From: Paenisporosarcina quisquiliarum_A
GTDB taxonomy: Bacteria; Bacillota; Bacilli; Bacillales_A; Planococcaceae
Direction: 5' to 3'
NCBI RefSeq assembly: GCF_043641925.1
Contig: NZ_JBHZRU010000003.1
Span: 124,001 to 188,000, forward strand
Length of the DNA stretch: 64,000 nucleotides
Both the position numbers and the translations under genes were made by a program. Below, in pieces: positions 43,685-53,164 of this stretch. The notes beneath the pieces are model-generated. The model was given only the letters and a program-made list of their open reading frames with translations. It was not told where the DNA came from and made no database searches. Within the stretch, counting starts at the first letter, position 1, and each line of letters begins with the position of its first letter.

Positions 43685-44883
43685 GTATTTGTATCTAAAT
43701 GTATATCCCTACGTTTCATTTGTACCAAGAATATCGTCGTTAAGCTTAAACTTAATACACCAAATACGACAACCATCCATTGTAAGCCGATTAAATCTAA
43801 TAATGCCCCAGTTGCTAATAAAACAACTTGGAAGATCACTCGTTCTAACATATTTCTGAACGAGAAAAATCGTCCATGAAACGCTTTTGGCATTTGTTTC
43901 TGGAAAATAGTCATAGCTGTTGGGAAAAAGCATCCGACTGAAAATCCAAATACCGCAAAGGCAACCACTGATAACACTGGAATATTAGCAAATATTAAAA
44001 TTAACTCGGCAAAACCTATGATAAAGGCAAATACGAATAAAATCGTACTTGTTCTCCATTTCATGCCAATATATTTTACAGCTACTGTTCCGAGCATAAA
44101 AGCAATACCTTCCGCTGCATAAATGGCACCTTTAATGGAAGAGGAATCTTGCATTTCACTTATGTTTATGACCAATAAGTTAAATGATCCGATGAAGAGC
44201 AGTGGAATTAATGTCATAACTAACGTCATCATGACAGCTGGATAGGATTTTAAGATTGGAAACACTTCCATGAATCCACCTTTACCAGGAGCAGCGACTT
44301 TTACTTGAGCCTCTCTTCCCTCCTCCTCTTCAATACGGAGCATGAACGTGAAGATCAACAAACCTGAATAAGCGATGATGGACATGAAATAAAGTGACTG
44401 AAGGGACCAATAAACCAACACTACACCAGCTAACGCAGTTCCAATAACTCGAGCCATTGTGGCTACATTCATATGCCAACCATTCATTTGTAATAATTGA
44501 TCATCTTTTACGACCAAAGGAATGGTTGCTTGTAGAGCCGGGAAATAAAAAGCAGCAGAAAGTTGAATGCTGATCATAAATGCAACCATCCACCAAATAG
44601 AACCAGTCCAAATAGCAATTAACATAAAACTAACGCTTACCATCCGTCCAAATCCTGAAATTAATAACACGTTCTTCTTCTTAGTTTGATCAATGATTTT
44701 ACCTGCTAATGGTCCAACTAGAATTCCAGCTAATAATCCGATTGCCATAATAACTGATTTTAAGAAATCTGAAGGAATACGTTCTTGCATGAATTCCAAG
44801 TTTCCAATAATTCCAGTCCATAACCCAAGCCCTGCAATCATTTCTCCAACTAAAATAATCCATACGTTACGATTTTTCCACAT
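43666..44883 (-). CDS. major facilitator superfamily transporter
   Basis: This ~405-residue protein has 12 predicted membrane helices in two halves, with the cytoplasmic loop GPLAGKIIDQTKKKNVLLISGFGR corresponding to the MFS motif A between helices 2 and 3. A basic-acidic central loop (RIEEEEGREAQVKVAAPGKG) divides the halves. It resembles the enterobactin-exporter/macrolide-efflux-like group, but no substrate can be assigned. ATG at 44883 behind AGGAGT is used; the frame extends further but overlaps the terminator of parC. It is probably transcribed on its own. Confidence 0.8.
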   Translation of the reverse strand: MWKNRNVWIILVGEMIAGLGLWTGIIGNLEFMQERIPSDFLKSVIMAIGLLAGILVGPLAGKIIDQTKKKNVLLISGFGRMVSVSFMLIAIWTGSIWWMVAFMISIQLSAAFYFPALQATIPLVVKDDQLLQMNGWHMNVATMARVIGTALAGVVLVYWSLQSLYFMSIIAYSGLLIFTFMLRIEEEEGREAQVKVAAPGKGGFMEVFPILKSYPAVMMTLVMTLIPLLFIGSFNLLVINISEMQDSSSIKGAIYAAEGIAFMLGTVAVKYIGMKWRTSTILFVFAFIIGFAELILIFANIPVLSVVAFAVFGFSVGCFFPTAMTIFQKQMPKAFHGRFFSFRNMLERVIFQVVLLATGALLDLIGLQWMVVVFGVLSLSLTTIFLVQMKRRDIHLDTNTKPVEI

Positions 44884-44904
44884 AATTACTCCTATATACA
44901 ACAA

Positions 44905-44925
44905 AGGGAGCTATTATAGCTCCCT
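44905..44925 (-). terminator. terminator of the parE-parC operon
   Basis: AGGGAGCTA and TAGCTCCCT form a perfect 9-bp stem with a three-base loop. On the minus strand TTTGTTG follows. It lies between the parC stop and the MFS gene. Confidence 0.75.
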
Positions 44926-44937
44926 AGTTGTACCCTT

Positions 44938-47367
44938 TCAAGCTTCTTGCTTATTTACTTTCCAAACGCGAACTACATCGCCATCTTTATCTGTGTCGAT
45001 AATAAATGATCCATTCGAATAACGATCTGATACACGAATTGGTTTTGTATCTACTAATTCGCGTGCTCCTTTAGTCGTTTCAATAATGATTTGATCTTGA
45101 TTTTCTACATAATATACGCCACTTACTCGGTGTGCATTTGATTTTAATTCACGTAAAACCACAATTCCTCGTTTTGCACGTGATCCAGGTTCGAATTCTT
45201 TGAGTGACATTTTTTTGACTGCTCCACGATGTGTTACAAGGAAAATGTCTCCTGATGCTTCAGCTGGAATTGTTGCCGCATTCACTACCACGTCACCATC
45301 TTTAAGGTTAATTCCTTTTACGCCACCTGTTTTAATACCGGTTACTGGAACCTCTTGCATATTAAAACGAACAGCATAGGCATTATGGGTCACAATAAAG
45401 ACATCATCTATAGGGGTTACTAAGTTGATATAGACGACTTCGTCACCTTTTTTCAAATTCATCGTGTTTAATGTGCGTGAATAACGTTGCACTTGATAGT
45501 CAGCAAGGACTGAACGTTTGATTTGACCTTGTTTCGAAACAGCTAAAATATATAAATCTTCCGTGAAATCAACAATTGGAATCGCTTTTATAATTGTTTC
45601 ATTCGAATCAAGAGAAATAATACTTGATATATGCTGACCGAGGTCCTTCCAACGTATATCTGGTAGCTCATGAACTGGTTGATAAATATAGTTACCCAAA
45701 CTAGTAAACAGTAATAATTGATGTTGTGTATTCATCGTTGACTCGAATAATAGATAATCTGAATCTTTCATGGCAAAGTCTTTTCCATTAGAAGCACTGT
45801 AAGAACGAGAGCTTGTGCGCTTAACGTAACCATCTTTCGTTACAGTCACGACTACCTCTTCGCTAGGTATCAATACATCTAATGTGAGTTTGATTTCTTC
45901 GATTTGATCTTCAATAATCGATCTTCTCGGTTCTGCAAATTGTTTACGAATTGCTTGTAATTCTTTTTGAATGACTTTTGCTAATTTTGCTTCATTATTC
46001 AAAATAGACATTAATTCACTAATCGTATTTTTTAATTCTGCTTCTTCATTTCTTAAATCCGTTATATCAGTGTTTGTTAAACGGTAAAGTTGAAGAGATA
46101 CAATTGCTTCAGCTTGTGTTTCAGTAAATGTGAACTTCTGTATTAAATTGTTTTTAGCATCACGTTTGTCTAGAGATGCACGAATGGTTTTAATCACTTC
46201 ATCTAAAATGGATAAAGCTTTCATTAACCCTTCAACGATATGAATACGATCTTTTGCTTTTTGTAAATCAAATGCTGATCTTCTAGTCACAACTTCTTTT
46301 TGATGACCAATATAAGCATCTAATAATAATGGCAAAGTCATCATCGTTGGACGTCTATTATGAATAGCGATCATATTGAAGTTATAGGCTATTTGTAAAT
46401 CTGTGTTTTTAAATAGGAATTGAAGGATACCTCTAGCATCGATTTCTTTTTTCAATTCAATGACAATGCGCAAACCAGTTCGGTCTGATTCATCACGAAC
46501 ATCTGCAATTCCATCTAATCTTTTATCCAAACGTTGTTCATCAATTTTTTTGATGAGCATTGCTTTATTCACTTCATAAGGTATTTCAGTAATGACAATT
46601 TGTTCTTTTCCGCCTTTTAAAGGTTCAATTTCAGCTTTTGAACGGATAATGATTTTGCCCTTACCTGTTTCATATGCTTTTTTAATTCCATCAATGCCTT
46701 GAATCGTACCACCTGTTGGGAAATCTGGACCTTTTAAAACAGTCATGAGTTCGTCAACTGTGGCTTCAGGATTGTTCATTCGCATTAAAACTGCATCTAA
46801 AACTTCATGTAAAGCATGTGGTGGCATATCCGTCGCATACCCAGCAGAAATCCCAGATGCACCATTGACTAATAAATTCGGAAAACGAGCTGGCAATACA
46901 GTCGGCTCAAGTTCGGAGTCGTCGAAATTTTGGACAAGATCTACAGTTTGTTTTTGAATATCGCGAAGCATTTCTCCAGCAATAGCAGATAAACGAGCTT
47001 CTGTATAACGCATTGCTGCAGGTGGATCTCCATCAACAGAACCGTTGTTACCATGCATTTCAATTAACATGTGACGAACTTTCCAGTCTTGGCTCATACG
47101 TACCATTGCTTCGTAAACAGATGTATCACCATGAGGATGATAGTTACCAATTACATTACCAACCGTTTTAGCTGATTTACGGAATGGTTTTTCGTTCGTA
47201 TTACCTTCATGGAACATTGCATATAAAATACGACGTTGTACTGGTTTTAACCCATCACGAGCATCTGGTAATGCACGGTCTTGAATGATGTACTTGCTAT
47301 AACGGCCAAACCGGTCGCCGATGACTTCTTCTAATGGTAAATCTTGATAACGTTCGGTTTGTGTCAT
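44938..47367 (-). CDS. parC: DNA topoisomerase IV subunit A
   Basis: This 809-residue type IIA topoisomerase subunit decatenates daughter chromosomes with ParE. It has GDRFGRYSKYIIQDRALPDARDGLKPVQRR at the start, the QRDR region NYHPHGDTSVYEAMVRMSQDW (Thr82 and Glu86 at the two quinolone-contact sites), the active tyrosine in AAMRYTEARLS, and a C-terminal beta-propeller with repeats such as VYINLVTPIDDVFIVTHN and GVKGINLKDGD. It lies downstream of parE with a 4-base ATGA overlap. Short length and partner context separate it from GyrA. Confidence 0.94.
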   Translation of the reverse strand: MTQTERYQDLPLEEVIGDRFGRYSKYIIQDRALPDARDGLKPVQRRILYAMFHEGNTNEKPFRKSAKTVGNVIGNYHPHGDTSVYEAMVRMSQDWKVRHMLIEMHGNNGSVDGDPPAAMRYTEARLSAIAGEMLRDIQKQTVDLVQNFDDSELEPTVLPARFPNLLVNGASGISAGYATDMPPHALHEVLDAVLMRMNNPEATVDELMTVLKGPDFPTGGTIQGIDGIKKAYETGKGKIIIRSKAEIEPLKGGKEQIVITEIPYEVNKAMLIKKIDEQRLDKRLDGIADVRDESDRTGLRIVIELKKEIDARGILQFLFKNTDLQIAYNFNMIAIHNRRPTMMTLPLLLDAYIGHQKEVVTRRSAFDLQKAKDRIHIVEGLMKALSILDEVIKTIRASLDKRDAKNNLIQKFTFTETQAEAIVSLQLYRLTNTDITDLRNEEAELKNTISELMSILNNEAKLAKVIQKELQAIRKQFAEPRRSIIEDQIEEIKLTLDVLIPSEEVVVTVTKDGYVKRTSSRSYSASNGKDFAMKDSDYLLFESTMNTQHQLLLFTSLGNYIYQPVHELPDIRWKDLGQHISSIISLDSNETIIKAIPIVDFTEDLYILAVSKQGQIKRSVLADYQVQRYSRTLNTMNLKKGDEVVYINLVTPIDDVFIVTHNAYAVRFNMQEVPVTGIKTGGVKGINLKDGDVVVNAATIPAEASGDIFLVTHRGAVKKMSLKEFEPGSRAKRGIVVLRELKSNAHRVSGVYYVENQDQIIIETTKGARELVDTKPIRVSDRYSNGSFIIDTDKDGDVVRVWKVNKQEA

Positions 47368-49337
47368 TCTGTATCCTCCTCAGCATGAATGAGTTCATTC
47401 TCTAAAATATTGCTTTCCTCATCTAAGCCAAAATTAACATTGCTTTCAATCCATCTACGTCTCGGTTCTACTTTATCGCCCATTAAGGTCGTAATTCTTC
47501 TTTCAGCGCGTGCATCATCGTCTATTTCCACACGAATTAATGTACGTGTTTCAGGATTCATTGTGGTTTCCCATAATTGAACGGCGTTCATTTCACCTAA
47601 ACCTTTGTATCGCTGAATCATATATCCTTTTCCGATCTTACGAATAGCTGCATCTAATTCTGCTTCAGTCCACGCATATTGGAGAACTTCCTTCTTACCT
47701 ACTCCACGGTAAACCTTATATAACGGCGGTAAAGCGATATAAACCTTACCTGCTTCAATTAAAGGCTTCATGTAACGGTAAAAGAATGTTAGTAATAATA
47801 CTTGAATATGAGCACCATCGGTATCCGCATCGGTCATAATCACGATCTTGTCGTATGCGATATCAGGCACAGAAAAATCTGCACCAACCCCTCCACCGAT
47901 TGCATGGATGATAGTTGAAATTTCTTCGTTTTTCATAATATCTGCAAGCTTCGCTTTTTCGGTATTAATTACTTTACCTCGTAAAGGCAAAATAGCTTGG
48001 AAACTACGATCTCTACCTTGTTTAGCTGAACCACCTGCAGAGTCTCCTTCTACTAGATATAATTCATTCTTGGCAGCATTTCGAGATTGAGCAGGCGTTA
48101 ATTTCCCTGAAAGAATGGAAGCAGATTTCTTTGATTTCTTTCCATTACGCGCGTCTTCACGAGCTCTTCTAGCAGCTTCACGAGCTTGTTGAGCACGAAT
48201 AGCTTTTCGTACTAAAGATGCACTTAATTCTGCATTCTCTTCTAAAACGTAAAGAAGTTTCTCAGATACGACAGCATCTACTGCTGCACGAGCTTCACTT
48301 GTTCCAAGCTTGCCTTTAGTTTGTCCTTCAAATTGAAGAATTCCTTCAGGAATGCGCACAGAAACAATGGCTGCAACTCCTTCGCGGATATCTGCACCTT
48401 CGAGGTTTTTATCTTTTTCTTTTAATAAACTCGTCTTCCGAGCATATTCATTAAAAACACGTGTTAAAGCAGCTTTGGCACCTGTTTCATGTGTTCCGCC
48501 ATCTCTTGTGCGAACATTGTTTACGAATGAAAGAATAGTCTCTGAATACCCATCGTTAAACTGGAATGCGAATTCAACTTCAATATCATCTTGAATTCCT
48601 TCCACATAAGCCACTGGATGCAAGACATCTTTTTCTTCGTTTAAATAACCAACAAAAGCTTCTATTCCCGTTTCATAGAAGAAGATATCTTGAGTTCCAT
48701 TACGTAAATCATTCAGTTCAATTTTTAGTCCTTTAAGTAAGAAAGCTGACTCGCGTAAACGCTCGCAAATAGTATCGTAATTATATTTTGTTACCGAAAA
48801 AATCGTTGGATCCGGTAAAAAATGAATGGAAGTACCCGTTTCTTTAGTTGAACCAATATGTTCAAGTGTTGTCACTGGGTGACCACCATTTTCAAAACGT
48901 TGGCGATATTTTTTTCCATCGCGATGAATCGTTACTTCTAAATATGTAGATAGTGCATTAACTACTGAAGCACCTACTCCGTGTAAGCCTCCACTCGTTT
49001 TGTAACCACCTTGTCCAAATTTACCACCAGCATGAAGCACAGTGAAAATTACTTCTGGTGTTGGTTTTCCGGTTTTATGCATTCCTGTTGGCATACCACG
49101 TCCAAAATCACGAACACTGATACTTTGATCTTCGTGAATATTGACAATAATGTGGTGACCGTAGCCAGCTAGTGTTTCATCCACTGAATTGTCTACAATT
49201 TCATACACTAAATGGTGTAAACCTCGTGCATCAGTAGAGCCAATATACATTCCTGGACGTTTTCTAACGGCTTCAAGTCCTTCGAGCACTTGAATTGCAT
49301 CGTCATTATAAGCTGATATTGATTGATTTTTCGTCAA
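47364..49337 (-). CDS. parE: DNA topoisomerase IV subunit B
   Basis: This ~657-residue GHKL ATPase subunit of topoisomerase IV shows AIQVLEGLEAVRKRPGMYIGSTDARGLHHLVYEIVDNSVDE (ATP-binding Asn/Glu), the lid GGLHGVGASVVNALS, the TOPRIM motif LYLVEGDSAGGSAKQGRDR and metal-binding MTDADTDGAHIQ, then RYKGLGEMN. TTG at 49337 is the best start: it follows GGAGGAG at normal spacing and begins TKNQSISAYNDDAIQ. The frame is open for 21 more codons upstream, which I treat as non-coding. Confidence 0.93.
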   Translation of the reverse strand: MTKNQSISAYNDDAIQVLEGLEAVRKRPGMYIGSTDARGLHHLVYEIVDNSVDETLAGYGHHIIVNIHEDQSISVRDFGRGMPTGMHKTGKPTPEVIFTVLHAGGKFGQGGYKTSGGLHGVGASVVNALSTYLEVTIHRDGKKYRQRFENGGHPVTTLEHIGSTKETGTSIHFLPDPTIFSVTKYNYDTICERLRESAFLLKGLKIELNDLRNGTQDIFFYETGIEAFVGYLNEEKDVLHPVAYVEGIQDDIEVEFAFQFNDGYSETILSFVNNVRTRDGGTHETGAKAALTRVFNEYARKTSLLKEKDKNLEGADIREGVAAIVSVRIPEGILQFEGQTKGKLGTSEARAAVDAVVSEKLLYVLEENAELSASLVRKAIRAQQAREAARRAREDARNGKKSKKSASILSGKLTPAQSRNAAKNELYLVEGDSAGGSAKQGRDRSFQAILPLRGKVINTEKAKLADIMKNEEISTIIHAIGGGVGADFSVPDIAYDKIVIMTDADTDGAHIQVLLLTFFYRYMKPLIEAGKVYIALPPLYKVYRGVGKKEVLQYAWTEAELDAAIRKIGKGYMIQRYKGLGEMNAVQLWETTMNPETRTLIRVEIDDDARAERRITTLMGDKVEPRRRWIESNVNFGLDEESNILENELIHAEEDTE

Positions 49338-49467
49338 ATGGTTCTCCTCCAAAAAACAAACAGATGTTTTCATTGTATAGAATGAATGCCGTATTTGCAA
49401 TGACTCTAGCGGTTTATTACAAGAATAGTAAGTTGAATCTATTAGAATATTAATATAAGATAAAGCG

Positions 49468-49496
49468 TTGTGACAAGATAGTACAAATGATAAACT
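49468..49496 (+). promoter_or_regulatory. possible sigma-A promoter of plsY
   Basis: TTGTGA and TAAACT are spaced by 17 bases in the 204-base divergent gap between parE and plsY. The match is moderate. Confidence 0.35.
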
Positions 49497-49541
49497 AGTT
49501 GTAAGTATTAAGAGTAAGTACTAACTTTAAAGGGGCATTTT

Positions 49542-50147
49542 ATGAACACTGTAATTATATTAGTTATCGCGTACTTATTAGGATCAATTCCATCAGCTTT
49601 ATGGATTGGAAAACTTCTTTATAAAACAGATATTCGCAAACACGGAAGTGGAAATTTAGGCGGAACAAATACGTTTCGTACGTTAGGAGTTAAAGCCGGT
49701 TTAATCGTTTCCATTTTAGACATCCTAAAAGGAACAGCAGCTACTCTCTTACCTCTTCTGCCATTCTTTTCGAATACAGATGTACACCCTCTTATACTAG
49801 GTGTGTTGGCAGTTATAGGGCATATGTTTCCGATCTTTGCACAATTTAAAGGTGGAAAAGCAGTCGCGACTTCTGGTGGTGTTCTTCTTGCATATCACTG
49901 GCCGCTATTTGTCATAATGTTGGCAGGGTTCTTTATCGTATTAAAACTGACAAAAATGGTTTCGTTAACTTCTATGATTCTCGCTATGCTTGGCCTACTT
50001 TATACAGTTTTATACAATATATTTTATAGAGTGGATATACCATTGCTAATTGTTATTATTTTATTAGCGACGTTTATCTTGTATCGTCATCGAGCAAATA
50101 TGACAAGAATTAAAGCAGGAACCGAGCCAAAAGTGAAGTGGATATAA
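49542..50147 (+). CDS. plsY: acyl-phosphate:glycerol-3-phosphate acyltransferase PlsY
   Basis: This 201-residue membrane enzyme has five to six helices. The three PlsY motifs are visible: LLGSIPSALWIGK, HGSGNLGGTNTFRTLG (glycerol-3-phosphate binding) and GHMFPIFAQFKGGKAVATSGG. It acylates glycerol-3-phosphate with acyl-phosphate from PlsX, the first committed step of phospholipid synthesis. Divergent arrangement with parE is the same as in B. subtilis (yneS). AAAGGGG lies before the ATG. Confidence 0.94.
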   Translation: MNTVIILVIAYLLGSIPSALWIGKLLYKTDIRKHGSGNLGGTNTFRTLGVKAGLIVSILDILKGTAATLLPLLPFFSNTDVHPLILGVLAVIGHMFPIFAQFKGGKAVATSGGVLLAYHWPLFVIMLAGFFIVLKLTKMVSLTSMILAMLGLLYTVLYNIFYRVDIPLLIVIILLATFILYRHRANMTRIKAGTEPKVKWI

Positions 50148-50177
50148 TACAATAGACCATGAAAGGCTGGTGTTCAA

Positions 50178-50468
50178 ATGAAAATCATCATTTCAGACGA
50201 AGCTATGAGTTGGTTTAAAGAAGAAATGGAAACAAAAAAAGGCGAACATATTCGCTTTTACGCGCGCTATGGTGGTTCTAGTTCATTGCATGCTGGATTC
50301 TCTTTAGGTGTTACGAAAGAAGAACCAATGGAGATTTCAGTCGAGCTAATGGAAGACGACATCCACTTTTATATCGAAGAACATGATGAATGGTATTTTG
50401 ACGGTCACGATCTTCATGTGGATATCGATCCTAAGTCAAAAGAACTTACCTACTCATATAAAAAATGA
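50178..50468 (+). CDS. yneR: HesB/IscA-like domain protein, YneR family
   Basis: This 96-residue HesB-fold protein (IISDEAMSWFKEEM..., RFYARYGGSSSLHAGFSLGV, DEWYFDGHDLHVDIDPKSKELTY) lacks the cysteines of true A-type iron-sulfur carriers, as YneR proteins do. Its function is unknown. It follows plsY by 30 bases with GAAAGGCTGG before the ATG and ends at a strong hairpin, so plsY and yneR are probably cotranscribed. Confidence 0.82.
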   Translation: MKIIISDEAMSWFKEEMETKKGEHIRFYARYGGSSSLHAGFSLGVTKEEPMEISVELMEDDIHFYIEEHDEWYFDGHDLHVDIDPKSKELTYSYKK

Positions 50469-50475
50469 ATCCAAA

Positions 50476-50503
50476 AACCACTATGTTTCAATACATAGTG
50501 GTT
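50476..50503. terminator. bidirectional terminator between yneR and yneQ
   Basis: AACCACTATGT (50476-50486) pairs perfectly with ACATAGTGGTT (50493-50503). There are T-rich tails on both strands, between convergent genes. Confidence 0.85.
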
Positions 50504-50510
50504 TTCTTCT

Positions 50511-50807
50511 TCACGCAAAACGTTTAAGTTGATTTAACATGCCTTCTTTACTCAAAATACTCTCTTGATAATGACCAAATAAATCATAATGTGGATAACC
50601 TTCTTTAAAATCAATCCACTCTGGTTTTAATCCGTATTGTTTACCCCAGTGAATCAACCGTTCAACATCTGAACAACCAACTTTTGTTACAGTTTTACAA
50701 CCTGGAAATCGTTCATCTAGCCAGTAATGAGTTAGAAATGAAATTTCTCCTCGACTTACTGCTTCCTTCCATGACATTAACTCTTGACGTTTGATTCCAA
50801 AAGCCAT
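50511..50807 (-). CDS. yneQ: YneQ family protein, function unknown
   Basis: This 98-residue protein has no membrane segments and is rich in aromatic and basic residues (MSWKEAVSRGEISFLTHYWLDERFPGC, CSDVERLIHWGKQYGL, PHYDLFGHYQESILSKE). The conserved place between a YbgC-like thioesterase and YneR matches B. subtilis yneP-yneQ-yneR, so I use the name. It overlaps the thioesterase stop by one base and is translationally linked to it. No biochemical role is known to me. Confidence 0.8.
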   Translation of the reverse strand: MAFGIKRQELMSWKEAVSRGEISFLTHYWLDERFPGCKTVTKVGCSDVERLIHWGKQYGLKPEWIDFKEGYPHYDLFGHYQESILSKEGMLNQLKRFA

Positions 50808-51232
50808 TAGTTTTTCACCCTTGCAATTTCACAATATTTTGCGTCCCAAGAGGGATCTACTTTTTTAAGTGGAACGGGTCTAAATGATTCTTTTTTCACT
50901 AAGACATGTTCTGATTTAGCTGTTGCTGCTACTGTTCCATCTTTATGTAAAATCTCATAACCATAACTTGTTCGCAATTTTCCATGTGATTCAACCCAAG
51001 TACGCACAATGGCCGTCTGTCCATACTTTAAGGATGCCTTATATTGTATACTTAAATCAATTACTGGTGATAAATAGCCTTCACTTTCGAGTCCTGCATA
51101 CGTATAACCTAAATCCTCTATCAGATTGGTACGACCAATTTCCATCCAAACTAAATAATTTGCATGATACACTACGCCCATCTGATCTGTTTCTGCATAA
51201 CGAACTTCTACTTCTTTTTCGCTTATAAACAT
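50807..51232 (-). CDS. yneP: acyl-CoA thioesterase, 4HBT/YbgC-like (YneP)
   Basis: This 141-residue hotdog thioesterase has the 4HBT-family pattern VRYAETDQMGVVYHANYLVWMEIGRTNLIEDLG, with the catalytic Asp in TDQMG and YHANY, followed by IDLSIQYKASLKYGQTAIVRTWV. Such enzymes hydrolyse short or medium acyl-CoA or acyl-ACP. The gene pair with yneQ is conserved in Bacillales. It differs from the FlK-type thioesterase at 4764, which has another active site. Confidence 0.86.
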   Translation of the reverse strand: MFISEKEVEVRYAETDQMGVVYHANYLVWMEIGRTNLIEDLGYTYAGLESEGYLSPVIDLSIQYKASLKYGQTAIVRTWVESHGKLRTSYGYEILHKDGTVAATAKSEHVLVKKESFRPVPLKKVDPSWDAKYCEIARVKN

Positions 51233-51293
51233 AAATAAGTCACCTCAATGTCTATTATACAAAAACTAAATAGAAATAGCGTTACCCGGTGAT

Positions 51294-52034
51294 TTACATC
51301 ATAATCCCGCCGTCTATATGAAGAACATGACCTGTTATATAATCTGCTTCATTCGAAGCTAAAAACAAATAAGCATTTGCCACATCTTCAGGTTGCCCAA
51401 GTCGTTGCAGCGAAACAGCTGAAGCCATCTTCTCAAGCATCGCCTGAGGAATTTTTTCAACCATACTTGTTGAAATGAATCCTGGCGCAACCGCATTCAC
51501 TTGAATTCCTTTTCGACCAAACTCTTTCGCCCACGATTTAGTCATCCCAATTACAGCCGCCTTTGATGCTGCATAATTCGTTTGACCCACGTTTCCATAA
51601 ACACCTGTCACAGATGAAGTATTTATAATTTTACCGCTCGATTTTTCAATAAAATGAGGAACAACTGCCTGTGTACAATTAAATACGCCATTAATATTTA
51701 CGTCTAATACACGTTGAAAATCAGACGGGTCCATTTTAAGAAGCATGGAATCTCTCGTAATACCTGCATTGTTAATTAGAATATCAATTGTGCCATATGT
51801 TTTTATTGTTTTAGAAACAAGTAAATCTACACTCTTTCGATCAGCAACGTCAACTTTTAAAAACGTAACTTCATACCCTAATTCTCTCAAGGAATTCTCT
51901 TGTATTTTGCCAGTCTGTTCATCAAAGTCTGCCATGATAACTTTGGCACCTTCAGCAACGAATTTTTTGCAAGCCGCAAGTCCAATACCATTTGCGCCAC
52001 CAGTAATGATAGCTACTCTATCTTTTAATCTCAT
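51294..52034 (-). CDS. FabG-like short-chain dehydrogenase (3-oxoacyl reductase family), copy 1
   Basis: This ~246-residue classical SDR has TGGANGIGLAACKKF (8-22), the NNAG motif in ILINNAGITRDSML, catalytic Ser in NTSSVTGVYG and YxxxK in NYAASKAAV, and ends in HVLHIDGGIMM. It probably reduces or oxidises a 3-oxo/3-hydroxyacyl-CoA. It is a close paralogue of the gene at 54740. The start at 52034 follows AGGGGTG; a GTG nine bases upstream overlaps that site. A FadR-type box lies upstream, pointing to fatty acid beta-oxidation-linked control rather than biosynthesis. Confidence 0.85.
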   Translation of the reverse strand: MRLKDRVAIITGGANGIGLAACKKFVAEGAKVIMADFDEQTGKIQENSLRELGYEVTFLKVDVADRKSVDLLVSKTIKTYGTIDILINNAGITRDSMLLKMDPSDFQRVLDVNINGVFNCTQAVVPHFIEKSSGKIINTSSVTGVYGNVGQTNYAASKAAVIGMTKSWAKEFGRKGIQVNAVAPGFISTSMVEKIPQAMLEKMASAVSLQRLGQPEDVANAYLFLASNEADYITGHVLHIDGGIMM

Positions 52035-52101
52035 CTCATACACCCCTAATTCATTAAAAATCCTTTATTTAACATAAGTGTATCATAGGAAGAATGTTAA
52101 T

Positions 52102-52119
52102 TGAATGACTATTCATTTA
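52102..52119 (-). promoter_or_regulatory. FadR (YsiA-type) operator candidate
   Basis: TGAATGACTATTCATTTA matches the Bacillus FadR box TGAATGAMTANTCATTCA at 17 of 18 positions. It lies 68 bases before the start of the FabG-like gene at 52034, in its promoter region. FadR is released by long-chain acyl-CoA. Confidence 0.65.
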
Positions 52120-52144
52120 ATTTAACATTATTAAAAAAAAGCAA

Positions 52145-52170
52145 AAAACCATCTAAAAGTAGATGGTTTT
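52145..52170 (-). terminator. terminator of the chemoreceptor-like gene
   Basis: AAAACCATCTA and TAGATGGTTTT form a perfect stem with a 4-base loop. A long T run follows on the minus strand, ten bases past the stop codon at 52181. Confidence 0.83.
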
Positions 52171-52180
52171 CATGAATGCC

Positions 52181-53029
52181 TTATAGTTCTGCAGCGTATT
52201 TGTTCAGTTCTTTACTCATTTCTTCGATTTGATCGATAAAGACAGAAATTTCTTCTGTAGAAACAGCTTGTTCACGTCCAACTGAAACAACTTTTTCAAC
52301 TGACAATGTAATTTCGGTCATAGATCGTTTGATGTTTTCAAGCGTAGTTTGAATTTTTTCAGTTGAAGAGACAGTTTCTTTCGACAGTTTACGTATTTCA
52401 TCAGCAACAATCCCGAATCCACGTCCCATATCTCCTGCTCTTGCAGCTTCAATTGCTGCATTAAGACCTAATAGATTCGTTTGATTCGCAATATTTTTAA
52501 TGAAACTAATAACCTCATCTGTTTGTTTCATTTCTGAAGAAGTATTATTTGATTGCTCAAGGAGATTTGAGGTAATGGCACTTAGACCTTCTGCCCCTTT
52601 TGCAATATCCGTTACACGTTCGTTTGCTTTTTCAATAAATTCAACAATTTGATCAGAAATTTTACGTAATTCCTGTTCGTTTTGTTTTTGAAGTTGAATT
52701 GCGATTGCGCCAATAACCACATTGCCATCTGTAATTGGAGTTGCTAAGCCTGTAAAGGGAATACCAAAGAATTCAGCTGGTACTTGTGCTTCTATTACTT
52801 TATTTTCTGAAATACATTCAGCTAACGGCTCAAGCGGGTTAATTTTCAAGCCTTTTAAAGCGCCTATATCAATCTTTTTACCTGGGTAATAAGCTAACCA
52901 TTCCTCGGTATTAGTTATACCAATCGCAATGTCAGGCAACATCTTTTGAATAACCGGTATTACTTGTAAAAAAGAGTCTAATTTCGTTTCAAGTTTTTGT
53001 TCAACAGTACTTAGATTATTATCTAACAT
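52181..53029 (-). CDS. short soluble methyl-accepting chemotaxis-like protein (YfmS type)
   Basis: This 282-residue protein has no membrane helices. The N-terminal half (about 1-125) is a small globular sensor (GKKIDIGALKGLKINPLEP, ECISENKVIEAQVP, GLATPITDGNVVIGAIAIQ). The C-terminal half is a short MCP signalling hairpin with the highly conserved tip region NQTNLLGLNAAIEAARAGDMGRGFGIVADEIRKLS. The layout and length match B. subtilis YfmS, a soluble chemoreceptor. It should feed a cytoplasmic signal to the CheA/CheW array; the ligand is unknown. An AGAGGT ribosome site lies rather far from the ATG. Confidence 0.8.
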   Translation of the reverse strand: MLDNNLSTVEQKLETKLDSFLQVIPVIQKMLPDIAIGITNTEEWLAYYPGKKIDIGALKGLKINPLEPLAECISENKVIEAQVPAEFFGIPFTGLATPITDGNVVIGAIAIQLQKQNEQELRKISDQIVEFIEKANERVTDIAKGAEGLSAITSNLLEQSNNTSSEMKQTDEVISFIKNIANQTNLLGLNAAIEAARAGDMGRGFGIVADEIRKLSKETVSSTEKIQTTLENIKRSMTEITLSVEKVVSVGREQAVSTEEISVFIDQIEEMSKELNKYAAEL

Positions 53030-53164
53030 AATAAGGTGACCTCTTCCTAGTAAGAAAACTTTTATAATTCTATATTATCAGTATAGGACAATCTATGTAT
53101 ATAAGCAGATGTGTTGAAAGTTCTATAAATCTACTGTTTATTTAACTCAGTTTATTATTTGCAG

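Noticed and set aside
47082..47130. Quinolone-resistance mutation in ParC
   Set aside because: Thr82 stands where many species have Ser, but Thr can be the natural residue, and Glu86 is unchanged; no resistance can be inferred.
44938..49337. DNA gyrase GyrB-GyrA
   Set aside because: Gene order parE-parC with overlap, the subunit lengths and the neighbouring plsY-yneRQP block match topoisomerase IV.
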